Shown piece after piece: positions 49,195-59,239 of a stretch of 64,000 nucleotides of DNA (the first letter of the stretch is position 1; each line of letters opens with the position of its first letter). The DNA is taken from positions 124,001 through 188,000 of the forward strand of contig JAJNNX010000061.1 of NCBI GenBank assembly GCA_023159155.1, written 5' to 3'. The translations under genes were made by a program, and so were the position numbers. The notes beneath the pieces are model-generated. The model ran no database searches. It saw only the letters and a program-made list of their open reading frames with translations, and was not told where the DNA came from. Origin of the DNA: Ustulina deusta. Its lineage: Eukaryota; Ascomycota; Sordariomycetes; Xylariales; Xylariaceae.

Positions 49195-49600
49195 ATCAAG
49201 CCGTCGAACGCCGTCATAAGCCCTCATAGCTGTGGAAGCGTGGTCCACATCAAGATGCTCGCAATGAGCAGAAGAAGTTTCCTACCACCCTCGTTGACTA
49301 GAAGCCCTCGGTGCCCACAGAGGAAAAGCCGATCATAACAGATAAAGTTGCGTGACAGCAACGAATCAAAGTACAGAATGAATCCCAGACATTCGCGCTT
49401 TCATGAAGCCCTCAGCCCTCAGAACCCACGTAGGAGTTGCCCTCAGTTCAAGCCCACAGGTAAATCACAGCTTCGAGAAGAAGCTTAGCCCTCAAAGCCC
49501 ACAACCCTTTGGGTTAATAGTTTTTGTAAAGCCGACAACCCACAAAGCCAACCACTGTGTTTGAAGAGCCCTCAGAACGTATCATGTGCGGCTGTGCCCC
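49195..49600. repeat. GCCCTCA-repeat tract 3' of the nucleolin-like gene
   Basis: The heptamer GCCCTCA (TGAGGGC on the minus strand) occurs at 49220, 49408, 49415, 49439, 49488 and 49568, with GCCCTCG at 49304. It is often followed within 20 bases by AGCCCACA or ACCCAC (near 49312, 49426, 49452, 49497). The tract sits directly after the nucleolin-like stop codon (49602) on the strand that gene uses. It may be part of its 3' UTR or an adjacent non-coding repeat. Confidence 0.6.
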
Positions 49601-49601
49601 C

Positions 49602-51228
49602 TTAAAAGGTGGTCTGCGACAAGAGGTTAGTTATTGACATGGCGTCGATGAGTTGTGAACCTGCTTACCTTCCTGCCCTCAAAGGCCTTACCACCCCGAC
49701 CGCCACCGAATCCGCCGCGGCCACCACCACGGCCGCCACCACGACCTCCAAAGCCCCCGCCGCCGCCACGGCCCCCGCCTCGACCACCAAAGCCCCCGCG
49801 ACCGCCACCGCGACCACCGCCTCGGCCACCACCGAAGCCGCCACCGAAGCCACCGCCCTGGCCATCACGAGGAGGTCGCTCACCAGCAAAGTCCAAGCGG
49901 ACAGCACGAGCTCCGCGACCTTCACCGATGTAAGCGCCATTCTTGGAGTTGAAGACAGTCTTCGCCTCTTCAATCGAGTTAAAAGTTACGTAACCGAAGC
50001 CCTTAGGGTTACCAGACTCACTAGCATCCAGTTAGTAAATATGCCATTGGAATGTGGCAAGATTTATTAGCAACGTACGGATCCTTGGGAAGGCGGATAC
50101 TCTTCACTTCGCAGGTCTCGCCGAAGAAGGCACCGACAACCTCCTCGTCAACATCAAATGGCAAGTTGCCCACAAACAGGGTATCACTTTCGGGGCTAAC
50201 AGAGTCTCCAAACTGCTTGGCACGATCATTTGCGCGGGCGTTAGGGGTGTCCTCGCCAGCAGGGCGAGGTTTTGAGGGATCAAGGTTTAGTGCCCGACCC
50301 TCCAGCTCGTAGCCTTGAAACTTCTCAAAGGCAGCCTTGGCGGCTTCATGTGACTCAAAGTCAACGTATCCGAAGCCACGAGAGCGTTTCATGGCCTTGT
50401 CAGTAACGACGCGAGCGCCAGAGAGGCCTTCGCAGTCCTTGAATGTCTCGTGTAGTATGTCGTCAGTGACACCCCAGCCCAGGTTTCCGGCGAACAGGGT
50501 TGTGTACTCGTCTGACGGCATCTCTCCCGTCTTAGTCTTCTTGAATGGTGTAGATGCCTCCTCATCAGCTTTACGTTTCTTAGGAGCTTCGGGCTTCTTC
50601 TCTTCGGTTTCTTTGGAACTGTGTTCTGAATCGTCGGAGTCTTCCTCCGAGTCACTTGAGTCTCCAGATGAAGACTAAGTTACAGTTAGCTAATATTCAG
50701 AGCTTAATAGCAATTAACTTAACCCACATCAGCCTCTAACTTAGCACCACCGTTGCTCTTCTTAGCGTCGGCCGTCTCTTCCTCAGAGTCGGAGGAATCA
50801 GAGGAATCAGACTCTGACTCGGCCTCCTTCTTGGCCTTGCCGTTTGTAACGACTTTGGCGGTGGCCTTGGCCTTCTTTGGATCAATCTTTTTCTTCTTGT
50901 CGGAGTCGGACGAATCGGAATCAGAGCCAGAACCAGAGTCAGGTTCGGAGGCATCAGATGCAGATGAATCACCAGAGTCAGACTCGTTGCTGCCTGCCTC
51001 GGATTCAGATTCAGAGTCGGATTCAGACTCAGAAGAGGACTCGACCTTCTTCTTCTTCTTGAGGTCCTTGGCCTTGCCGTTCGTCGCCTTGATAGCTACA
51101 TTCTTGGCGAGCTGCTTCGACTTGGCCTTCGGGCTGTCAGTAGCCTTGGTGACGCCCGCCTTCTTAACAGCGGTAAGGGGGTCTGCGGCCTTTGCGGCCT
51201 TGCCGTTTGCTTGCTTGACCTTGCCCAT
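49602..51228 (-). CDS. NSR1: Nucleolin-like RNA-binding protein (Nsr1/Gar2 type)
   Basis: Four exons on the minus strand, 51228-50728, 50674-50079, 50020-49669 and 49613-49602, give 486 residues. The protein acts in the nucleolus in pre-rRNA processing and 40S assembly. Residues 1-60 are Lys/Ala-rich. Residues 60-215 alternate Lys blocks with Ser/Asp/Glu runs (KKKKKVESSSESESDSES and similar), as in Nsr1 and vertebrate nucleolin. RRM1 starts near 225 with TTLFAGNLGW and RGFGYVDF; RRM2 starts near 331 with TLFVGNLPF and KGFGYVTF, the latter split by a 57-nt intron. A pure RGG/FGG domain covers about 422-476. The last exon adds only TTF, so the protein ends FEGRKTTF, like the KxTF end of yeast homologues. 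The acidic serine runs are potential CK2 sites. Confidence 0.93.
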
Positions 51229-51760
51229 TTTCACAATCGTACGAACGAAGAGTGGAAGGACTGAGGGTGAATGAGATATGGGAATAGTAAAAAGAGGTTG
51301 GTGCGAGGATGAGGAAGTCGAGGGGGGGTATACAGGAAGCTTGCCTGTATTTATGCGGGACGGAAAATAGCACCAGTGCTTGGAGCTGCTAGAAAATTTG
51401 TTGACCCTTCCCAAAATTTCGATTTGCCGGTGGGCCAAGTGGGGCCTATCGTAGGCGGTGAAGGTTTAAGTGGGTATCTAGTGCATGTCGATAAGACAAG
51501 CCGAAACCGTGCGCAGTTTGCGCCTCGGAAATTTGTGCCAAGACGCTACACGTGACTTTGACTTCAGTCCGTGCGCATCCAATGCATGAAGCTCTATCGA
51601 TTGATGTTCGTCGGGCGCTTAATGAAGACACAACGCAACAGTAGTCCTCCATACCAACACCCATCTTCGCTCGGAGCCTCTGGGGATTGATTCAAGCTCC
51701 CCACGGGCACTACCTAGATCAACCAACGGTTGGCGAACCATCAGTGCTTCCGTTTTTGCC
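51229..51760. promoter_or_regulatory. Divergent promoter between NSR1-like and complex I genes
   Basis: 532 bases separate two start codons facing away from each other: a ribosome-biogenesis gene and a respiratory-chain gene. No TATA box is obvious. Short purine-rich tracts flank the NSR1-like start. Shared regulation is plausible but not shown. Confidence 0.5.
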
Positions 51761-52187
51761 ATGCCGACCCCCGAATCCGCGGCCTTCCTGGCCAAGAAGC
51801 CGACCGTTCCTCCCACCTTCGAAGGTGTCGATTTCGACGACAACAAGAGGCTGAAACAGGCTCAGGATGCCGTGGTCCGCGAGCAATGGGTGCAAATCAT
51901 GATGGGACGTCTGGTCCGCGAGGAACTCGGCAAATGCTATTACCGCGAGGGCGTGAACCACCTCGAGAAATGCGGTCCTCTACGAGGTTAGTTGGTCCCG
52001 GCAACTCTCGCTCAATCGAATGCGCATGCAAACCATCTCCAACGGAATATGCGGTGTCGGCGACCCTAGATCAATGGATTATGGGCTGATTTAGTCGACA
52101 GAGAAATACCTCCAGATGCTCAAGGATCACCGGGTACGGGGCTACCTGTTTGAGCAACAGAACTACTACATTGAGGCGAAGAAATAG
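51761..52187 (+). CDS. Mitochondrial NADH:ubiquinone oxidoreductase 12 kDa subunit (NDUFB10-like)
   Basis: Two exons, 51761-51986 and 52102-52187, give 103 residues, the size of the Neurospora 12.3 kDa complex I subunit. It is an accessory subunit of the membrane arm of respiratory complex I in mitochondria. Visible: the start MPTPESAAFLAKKP, FEGVDFDDNKRLKQAQDAVVREQW, LVREELGKCYYREGVNHLEKCGPL with two Cys about 14 apart (possible disulfide, as in NDUFB10), and the C-terminal EKYLQMLKDHRVRGYLFEQQNYY. The first plausible acceptor (52094, after CTGATTTAG) shifts the frame; using 52101 seven bases later restores the conserved C-terminus. It lies 550 bases upstream of mL54 in the same direction. 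Confidence 0.85.
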
Positions 52188-52736
52188 AATGATACATCAT
52201 TTCATCTAGACAGAGGCTTAACTACGACGGCATAGTATTCTTTGGCCTTCTATGGCATAGAAACCAGGTCCGAGAGAGAGGTGCAGGGAGGCCGAGCTCT
52301 GAGTGACAGCTGGGGTTTGCCGTAAGGGCACTTCGAGAGGCTCACCAGACCTGTAATTGTACATAAACAATACAAAGAAAAATGGAACTTGTCAATCCAC
52401 AAATACGCCATCAACCGATTTATCAATCCCGATAGTTGGTCGCTGTTGTGTTGCTGTACATTTACTGCGTTTACATTTGCTTGATAATAAGTTGGCTGTA
52501 GTCTCGATACCGGGCGATCCCCGCTGGAGCCGCAACCATCGGCCAACCCGCCGTCAAAGCTCCGACCACCCCATCCAAAATTTCTGGAGCTTCCCCCAAC
52601 CAGTTCCCCATCACCTGTTTTCCAGCATCGAGCGCCAGAACCCTCAATTGTCCTCCACGTCGACGGCTCTTTGCAATCGTGCGCAAAGAAGCCGTTCCCT
52701 TACACAAGTTCCACGGCCGGAACGATCCACGTCGCA
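52188..52736. other. Intergenic region / promoter of the mL54 gene
   Basis: Open stretches here on both strands have no recognisable product. The last 250 bases before the start at 52737 are C-rich and probably include the 5' UTR. Confidence 0.45.
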
Positions 52737-53610
52737 ATGATCTACCGGAGGTGTCTGCAGCGTGCCTCGGCGCTAAGCACACGCCCGCCCACCCCTCGAG
52801 TCCCAGGCACGACCTCCCTCGCCTGGAGTCTCCCGATCCGCAGCAGACCGATCTCAAGCACTACGACGAGGCAATACGCCGCAGACCCGACGGCGAAGAC
52901 GGTTGATCCGCCATTGAGCACACCTCTAGCCGACAGCGAAGGCGGCGCTGCTGCACCAACCGGAGAGTCCCTATCATCATGTCCTAAAGGCACGGTCCTA
53001 ACAGGCCTCAACTACTACAAGAACCAGACGGACCCCGTCGCGCTCGCGGACGATGAGTACCCGGAGTGGCTGTGGACGTGTCTAGATGTACAGAAGAAGG
53101 CAGATGAGGGAGAGGCAGACGACGCCGGAGACGAGTTTTGTAAGTTTTTCCCCCCTTTCCTCCCTTTCCTCCCTTTCTTCTTTCTATGCATGCATGTAGC
53201 ATACTGCAGACCCATACATAGAGCGTCAGACATCCATTCATCCCTCCCGTCCTTCTCTCAAAGGAACGCATTCCCAGTTCTCAGCCCAAAAGGGAGGGGG
53301 GAAAGGAAAAGAAAAGAAAAGAAAACTAATGGTGTTATCAACAAAAAAAGCCAAATCCAAAAAACAACGCCGACTAGCCGCGAAGCGCCAGCGGGCCCTG
53401 GAATTGAGGCTCATAGCAGAGGGCAACATCGAGGCCCTGGCGCCCAAGATCCCGCTGCAGCAGCAGACCGTCAACCTGGCGGCGAACGAGGAGGGCACGA
53501 CCGAGGGCGCCGTGGCCGCCACGGCGGCGCGCGAGGAGCTGCGCCGCGCCATGCGGCGTGAGCGCAAGGCTAAGATCAAGGAGAGCAATTACCTCAAGTC
53601 TATGCGATAG
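52737..53610 (+). CDS. Mitochondrial ribosomal protein mL54 (yeast MRPL37 family)
   Basis: Two exons, 52737-53139 and 53351-53610, give 220 residues. It is a structural protein of the mitochondrial large ribosomal subunit. The N-terminus (MIYRRCLQRASALSTRPP) is Arg/Ser-rich without acidic residues, as expected for a matrix-targeting presequence. The family core is CPKGTVLTGLNYYKNQTDPVALADDEYPEWLWTCLD, shown here as the blocks GLNYYKNQ.DPVALADDEYPEWLW and, after an acidic spacer, SKKQRRLAAKRQRALE. The exons join phase 1, giving DEF-SKSKKQ. The intron (211 nt) is C/T-rich near the donor and ends in an A-rich run before AAAAG, an atypical purine-rich acceptor. The C-terminal half is very basic and Ala-rich, suited to rRNA contact. 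Confidence 0.85.
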
Positions 53611-54420
53611 GTCCCGCTCGAAAAAAATATATATAAATATAAATATAACTATAAAAGTCAGGGTTGGTGGCATGGAGAACTATACCTGGTTTTTGCCCCA
53701 CTCCCTCCTTACTTTTGGGAATATCCGACAGCTTGAGAGGCCGAGTACATAGGAACGGCCGATTTAAAGCTTGGGGCTCAAGAGTGAAAACAAGAAAGGC
53801 AGGCTTGAAAACAGGGCGGTTCAATGATAGACTAGACCGGGATGTTGTCCATCTATCAACCCCCATGTATATATTGTATGTATAAATAATCAAGCTAAGT
53901 CCAGAGGCAGATGGCATGAATGGCGGCCGCCGTTGTTACCCCCCAATGCAAGCTCTTATTCTAGAGCTGTATAATAGAAACTGTATAATTTATCGGCTTT
54001 TATCATTAATTTCCCTAGTCTTTATTCTTGACGAAGAAACCAATATGCCACCGTCTGCTCTATGTCAAAAGAGATAGTCCAAGACAGGCGCTTGGGGAAT
54101 GTGCAGACACACCTACACACACAGAGGGCGGTTCAGTGACTGTACAGCTATACCTTGATTATATAGCAAATAGCAAGATACAAAACCGAGTAACATAGTG
54201 GGTATCATATATAGTTTCCTTTGCCTCTATCCTTTCCTTTCGCTTCCCGCCTATCGCATAAGAAACACCAACAATCATGTGTGCGTGCAACAACCAACAA
54301 AACCGCTGTTTTCAACCACTTCAATCTTGCTCCTTAGCCATTGCTACCACACATTCGTCAGACCCACATTGATCATAGTCGACATCGTACCAGGAGTCAT
54401 TTAGATGGATCGGTGCTCGG
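53611..54420. other. Convergent interval between mL54 and TAF7
   Basis: An AT-rich start (ATATATAAATATAAATATAAC, 53627-53652) lies just after the mL54 stop and may contain its poly(A) signals. I see no gene. Confidence 0.5.
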
Positions 54421-54705
54421 TTAAAGACTTTTGATCTCCTTATCTAGTGTAAAGGAGGCGTCTGGAGTCTCACCCGGCGGACTTCCTTCGCTCAGGGTAC
54501 TCGAAGATAAGAACGTATCGGAAACCGGGTCTCTTTTGTCCTCCAAGAGGTCGATGTTTTGTTGTATATGCGACTTAATACGTTCAATAGTTGTGTCCAG
54601 ATCTGAAATTTGACGCTCGTAAAATGATCTTAATTCGCTATTCGCACACGTCCTCGTAAGATACTCTAGTGCTTCAGCACGCTTCTTCTCGGCTACGGAG
54701 AGCTC
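54421..54705 (-). other. In-frame 94-codon open extension after the TAF7 stop
   Basis: Directly after the TAG at 54708-54706, the TAF7 frame continues without a stop for 94 codons, until TAA at 54423-54421. The translation is coding-like: a charged heptad-type region beginning ELSVAEKKRAEALEYL, then FYERQISDLDTTIERIK and IQQNIDLLEDKRD, followed by a Ser/Pro tail ending DKEIKSL. It contains no Met, so it cannot be a separate gene with its own start in this frame. It could be a readthrough extension, an exon joined by a very short intron (a 39-nt GTCAAG...CTAG segment spanning the stop keeps the frame), or sequence recently cut off by a nonsense change. Confidence 0.55.
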
Positions 54706-56304
54706 CTAGTCCTCTTCCGTTAACCCAAGCGCGGCTTTCTTGACATTCATCTCCTTCTTGATGTTTTCAATACTTGAAGTAAGGCGTTTCTGGAGAATAG
54801 GCAGTCCAGTGGCCTTAAGTTTCTCCTCGGCTTCCTCTAGCTGCTTTTGAAGCTCGTGAAGCTGGCTAAGCTGTTGCTTGCGTTCTCGGTCGTTGCCACC
54901 GTCATCGTCGTCAGCCTCCTCATCGTCATCTTCGTCTTCATCGGAGATGTCCTCCTCTTCATCCTCATCTTCTTCAGAGACTTGTTCTTCTTGGAGGGGC
55001 ATGGGTGTATTTGCACCCATGGTCATAGGTGTAGGAGCCTCTGGTTGCGTCGTAGATATAGCGCCCTCAAGCTCTTCATCGTCAGCCAAGAATTCTCTTA
55101 GTAGATCTTCTTCTTCCAACTCTGCTTCAGCATCCACCTCCATATCTTGTTGTGTCTGGTTGCCGAAATAATCGTCTGGCTCAAGTTCGCCTTCGGCATC
55201 CTCGTCATCCTCAGAATTCGCATAGCCATCCTCCTCCATGATTAGATCCGTTCGAACTTCGTCTGCCGCTGCATCATCCTCCAGAAGTTTAGTCACCAGG
55301 TTCTGGGTGCGCTCCCACTGCTTCTCCGATAAGGTCTTTCTAAATCGCCGGTTCGGAGCATCATGCATGGGAGGTGTGATGCCGTGGGGCCACTTGAGGT
55401 CATTTTTCATTACCATAGGCGGCAACGGTGCTGTCCTGGCTTCCATCTCGTTGCAGACGACGGCAAAGCACAGTAACATCTCCGTGATATCGGAGTTTTT
55501 CATCATGCTTTTACGATCCCATGTCTTCATAGCTTCGGTGATAGTTGGTAGCTGGACCAGGACAGCTGCATAATTAACGCCATTAATCGTCACCATCGCT
55601 CGGCGTTCCCTATTGTCGATGAATTGCACAGAAAAATCCGCGCCACCGCTAGCTTTGGGTTGGCCGATTGTACCTTCTGCCAATGCTTTCTTCAGGTACT
55701 GCGCAGGCTCGCCATCCATGACACGGAGGATAAAGTTACTCTCTCGTTGAGGATCCGATTCGCGATCGCTAGCCTCAGAGTCGTACGCGTCGCCAGGCCT
55801 GTGCGGAACGGGCTCTCCCTTGGGTTTGAATCTGATAGAGTTAATAGGCGTACTGACTGAGTGAGGCGTAGCGGGCGAGGCCTTGATTTTGTGAGTGGAT
55901 TTATGCGTGAGTTTGATAGTCTTGCTTGGGCGAGATTCGGCTCGGCTGACCGATAACGGCGTATCTTCGTCACTCTCGTAGCCGCGTTTCTTAGACTCGG
56001 TGAGTTTCGCGGTTGGTTTGGAGGTTCGCCCAGCCTTCGTCTTCGTGGCACTCGGTGTCTGGGCGGTAGTAGTTGGAGCCGGCGTACCCGGTTGGCTGTT
56101 GATCTTGATCTTGATTTTCTTCTCCGCAGAAGGTGTAGGGATTGTGCCATCGCCGCTAAAGGACGATTGTCTCGAGCTCGTGTTAAGCTTGAGGATGGGA
56201 CGCGGGTTCTCGGTCGCCGGGGCCGCCGAGGCGACGGAAGGAGGAGGCATATGTTGGTGGTTTGTATTGAGCTTCAAGGACGGTTTCGCATTGATAGAAG
56301 CCAT
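54706..56304 (-). CDS. TAF7: TFIID subunit TAF7 (TAFII55 family)
   Basis: A single exon of 532 residues with ATG at 56304. TAF7 binds TAF1 in the general transcription factor TFIID, in the nucleus. Residues 1-185 are Lys/Pro/Ser/Thr-rich with repeated LKLNT motifs and several KKIKIKI/SKTIKLTHK blocks. The TAFII55 domain starts near 188 (ESNFILRVMDGEPAQYLKKAL) and includes RRAMVTINGVNYAAVLVQLPTITEAMKTWD, split here as MVTINGVNYAAVLVQLPTI and EAMKTWDRK, then ITEMLLCF and GITPPMHDAPNRRFRK. About 380-490 is strongly acidic (long D/E runs), followed by a coiled coil (LHELQKQLEEAEEKL, ENIKKEMNVKK) with the family-typical end ALGLTEED. The stop TAG is followed by the open extension described separately. 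The gene is divergent from a histone-fold TAF-like gene. Confidence 0.92.
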   Translation of the reverse strand: MASINAKPSLKLNTNHQHMPPPSVASAAPATENPRPILKLNTSSRQSSFSGDGTIPTPSAEKKIKIKINSQPGTPAPTTTAQTPSATKTKAGRTSKPTAKLTESKKRGYESDEDTPLSVSRAESRPSKTIKLTHKSTHKIKASPATPHSVSTPINSIRFKPKGEPVPHRPGDAYDSEASDRESDPQRESNFILRVMDGEPAQYLKKALAEGTIGQPKASGGADFSVQFIDNRERRAMVTINGVNYAAVLVQLPTITEAMKTWDRKSMMKNSDITEMLLCFAVVCNEMEARTAPLPPMVMKNDLKWPHGITPPMHDAPNRRFRKTLSEKQWERTQNLVTKLLEDDAAADEVRTDLIMEEDGYANSEDDEDAEGELEPDDYFGNQTQQDMEVDAEAELEEEDLLREFLADDEELEGAISTTQPEAPTPMTMGANTPMPLQEEQVSEEDEDEEEDISDEDEDDDEEADDDDGGNDRERKQQLSQLHELQKQLEEAEEKLKATGLPILQKRLTSSIENIKKEMNVKKAALGLTEED

Positions 56305-57460
56305 TGCGGAGATGTCTTCTGGCGAGGAGCGAGGTGAGGCCAGTCAACGATGTGATGCGAGGCGACGCGATAAGACGAGATGTCGAATGCGGGCAGATGG
56401 AAGGCTGCTGTGATGTGCCGGTCCAAGTGCGTGGATGCGGACGGGGGATGGATGGCAAGATCCAAAGGGACCGCGGGAACGCTAGTCGGCAGTCCACAGA
56501 TGACGTCCAGGAACAGTCGGTCGGATAGAGCTGTCAGCGGATACTCGCATGTAGCTATACTAGGGTACAGGTCGTGGTCGAGCCGCACGCCTTGCGCTTT
56601 GGAAAAGAGGGATGAAAACAGCAGGTTATCTCGGTTAGGCTGTACATAGACCGGTACAGGTTGAGGATCGCACCGATGGATTTGGGGTCGGAGCTCGAAC
56701 ATATGGGTCCGAGTATGGGGAAGTTAAAGTTGAGAGGCACCTTAAGTTTAGGTACCTACATGTTGATAGGTGCACAGCACAGCTCTGTACCTACCTACCT
56801 TCACTTGCAGGTACCTACCTAGACACCCAGCGGTGGAAGGGAGAAGAAATACGGAACATGTACGCCCACGCAGAGTGGTAGCCTAACACTCTTACATCAA
56901 GTTCATTAAGGAGGCAGCTTTTGTTGCAGCTGATCTCGCGGTTGGTCCATGGATGAAGACAACGTTGTCTGTCATGGAGCAAAAAGTACGAAATTGGAGA
57001 AGTAGACCTACATGTTGCGGACCGGGTACCAACTACGTGCAGCTCAACACAGTGAAATATAGTGGGTTTTAATGGAGATTGGGGAAAGGAATGACCCACT
57101 ATTATTGCGTTGTGGGGCTTTGCTAGCATGTTCTTGCATGTTCAATGCCTGCTGCCACCAAGGTTAGGTACCGACCTACATGTACTGCTCCTGTACCTAG
57201 GTGAGAGCCGACTTGGTTGATTGCAGCTTCACTCCCACAGTCAAGTCCTCGAGCTACGCAGCCCTTGGAATTTAATACCTTCCCAACATGCCAATTTCTT
57301 CTTCCCGCTAACCCCTCTCATCCAACCTTCCCCTCTCGGTATTCTGGTCGGGCGCACATCTGGCGCGTTGACTGACTACCAACCCGGTCTTTCCATTGTG
57401 AACGCATCGTGAGATTCCTTGCGTCTCCTCCTGGTAGAGAGCGGACCAACAAACGCAGAG
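56305..57460. promoter_or_regulatory. Divergent promoter region between two TAF-type genes
   Basis: This 1.16 kb lies between start codons facing away from each other. It contains a dense group of TACCTACCT/AGGTACCT words at 56745-56822 and one at 57190-57200. No gene is supportable within it. Confidence 0.5.
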
Positions 57461-58361
57461 ATGGCATCGTACAACGGCCACCGACTGTACACGCCATCCG
57501 AGATTCACCTCGCACTTCTACGCCCCGCAATCCTCCAGATACTGCGCGCGCAAGGCTACTACGCGTCGACATCGAGTACGATAGACTGCCTCACCGAGCT
57601 CGCAGGGCAGTACCTCTACAACATCTCCAAGCGGGCCGCAGAACACGCGACGTCAAACAACTACCTCGGGCCACCGGGCACGCCAGACGTCGTCGATGTC
57701 CGTCTTGCGCTAGAAGACTGCGGCGCGCTTTGGCCTGGTGCAGACCCGGCACCACCCGCGAAGCGTCGCCGTCTCAGCCCGGGTGACGCTGCGGATGGCG
57801 ACGAGACGCTGCGGGAGGACGACAATGAGGTGGAGGATACACGTGGTGTCGACGAGTTCATACGCTGGGCCATGGGCCGCAAGAATCAGCGCATCCGCAA
57901 GATCGCCGGTGTCGTCGCCCCCCCAGGTGCGATAGCGGCAGGTGCAGAAGGAGAAGATGGTACAGTGGAGGAGAGGCCATCGGATTATTTGGATGGTAAG
58001 CTCCCTTGGCGCTGGCATATTAAACCCCTCATTTCTCAACCATGCCTACATAAGTCTTAAACTAGTTGACTGATTCTGATCGTTTCATTCTCCAACAGCT
58101 CTGAAAAGGAAACATAATAAGACCGATCAGGATTCCAAGTACGCCGGCACCATCTTAGGACGCAGCATCGACCATGGCGACGTGTTGGTAGAGGGGGGGC
58201 CTGACACGAGCCTTGCAGCATGGGCGGCTAGAATGCGAGAGGCATCATTACGACCCCCTGACCCGCAACCCACAGCACACAACCATAACGATTCTCGCCC
58301 ACCTAGCTCCGGACTCAGTTCACTGGCGGACGAGGAAGTGGAGATGATGGACTTCCAATGA
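57461..58361 (+). CDS. Histone-fold (bromodomain-associated) TFIID-type subunit, TAF3/TAF8-like
   Basis: Two exons, 57461-57995 and 58099-58361, give 265 residues. The N-terminal 90 residues form a histone fold of the bromodomain-associated type: YTPSEIHLALLRPAILQILRAQGY (seen as IHLALLRPAILQILRAQGY), TSSTIDCLTELAGQYLYNI, SKRAAEHATSNN, then PDVVDVRLALEDCGAL. Such folds occur in TAF3 and TAF8, which pair with TAF10. A basic KRRRLS stretch (possible nuclear signal) lies near 103, then an acidic linker, GVDEFIRWAMGRKNQRIRKIAG (seen as VDEFIRWAMGRKNQRIRK), and a C-terminus ending DEEVEMMDFQ. No PHD finger or bromodomain is present, unlike animal TAF3. A nuclear TFIID (or SAGA) role is inferred. 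Which TAF it is cannot be decided from sequence alone; TAF3 seems likelier. Confidence 0.78.
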
Positions 58362-59239
58362 GTATCCCATGCTCTCAGCCTACGAATTATAGGCCAGATG
58401 CACAGAATGGAAGTGGAGCCATTCCTCTCCCGAAAGGAGCAAATCATGCCGGAAAGGGAGGAAAGAGACACCCCTCATTTTATTCCGCGATACCCAACTC
58501 CCCCCTCTCAACTATACCACCAGTCATGAGAGGAGGGGGACTTGCTGCATAGCCTGGCGTTACTGTTTTGAAGAATTTGCATTAATAGATCGTCCAAGCA
58601 CTATCGACTGCGGCGTTAGGAAGGAGGCAAAACAAAAGAATTATGGATAGGTAGCTGAGAATGGACAGAACGAATTTTCGCATGCTTACCAACAGGTATA
58701 GCCAGGTATCGTAGTTCACCAACACGGGGAGGTAGTATCATACTCATTTCCGTCCACGCTAATAGCCTTCGCCCCTTTCTAGTATTCGCTCATCTAGACT
58801 GGGAAGAGTAGGTTTCCTTGCTATCATACTCTAATAGATCCAGTCGCATTGCAGAAACTCCAAGCGTACACAAACATATTTTAAGACGTTTCAAATTGAT
58901 CCTTTTCTGTTGCTTCACCATAAGATCTCTATACATGTAGATAGCGAGCGGCTTTATGAAACCCAGCATCCCAAAGCTCCGGGAATCCCAATATTTCGTA
59001 CAGGCACTACGCCGCAGTTCCAAACTAGCTCGCTTCGAGGCACTTCCTACCTAACCCCTCCCAGATATTCTCTGCTTCCAATTGTCGTAACACAGCAGTT
59101 GGATATCGCCAATTTCAAATTAATTGCACAATATCAGCTCATTTAAGTCCCTATAACGCCAAATGCCCCTTTTTGCGTGGGGGGATGAATACCCAATGTT
59201 TCGTAGTTCTCCACTCGTCGTCAAATCTGCAAACTTTCC
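58362..59239. other. Convergent 3' interval
   Basis: It contains the 3' UTRs of the histone-fold gene (+) and the F-box gene (-). No gene is supportable. Confidence 0.5.

Noticed and set aside
49655..49933. Proline/arginine-rich plus-strand frame
   Set aside because: It is the antisense reading of the RGG repeats of the nucleolin-like gene.
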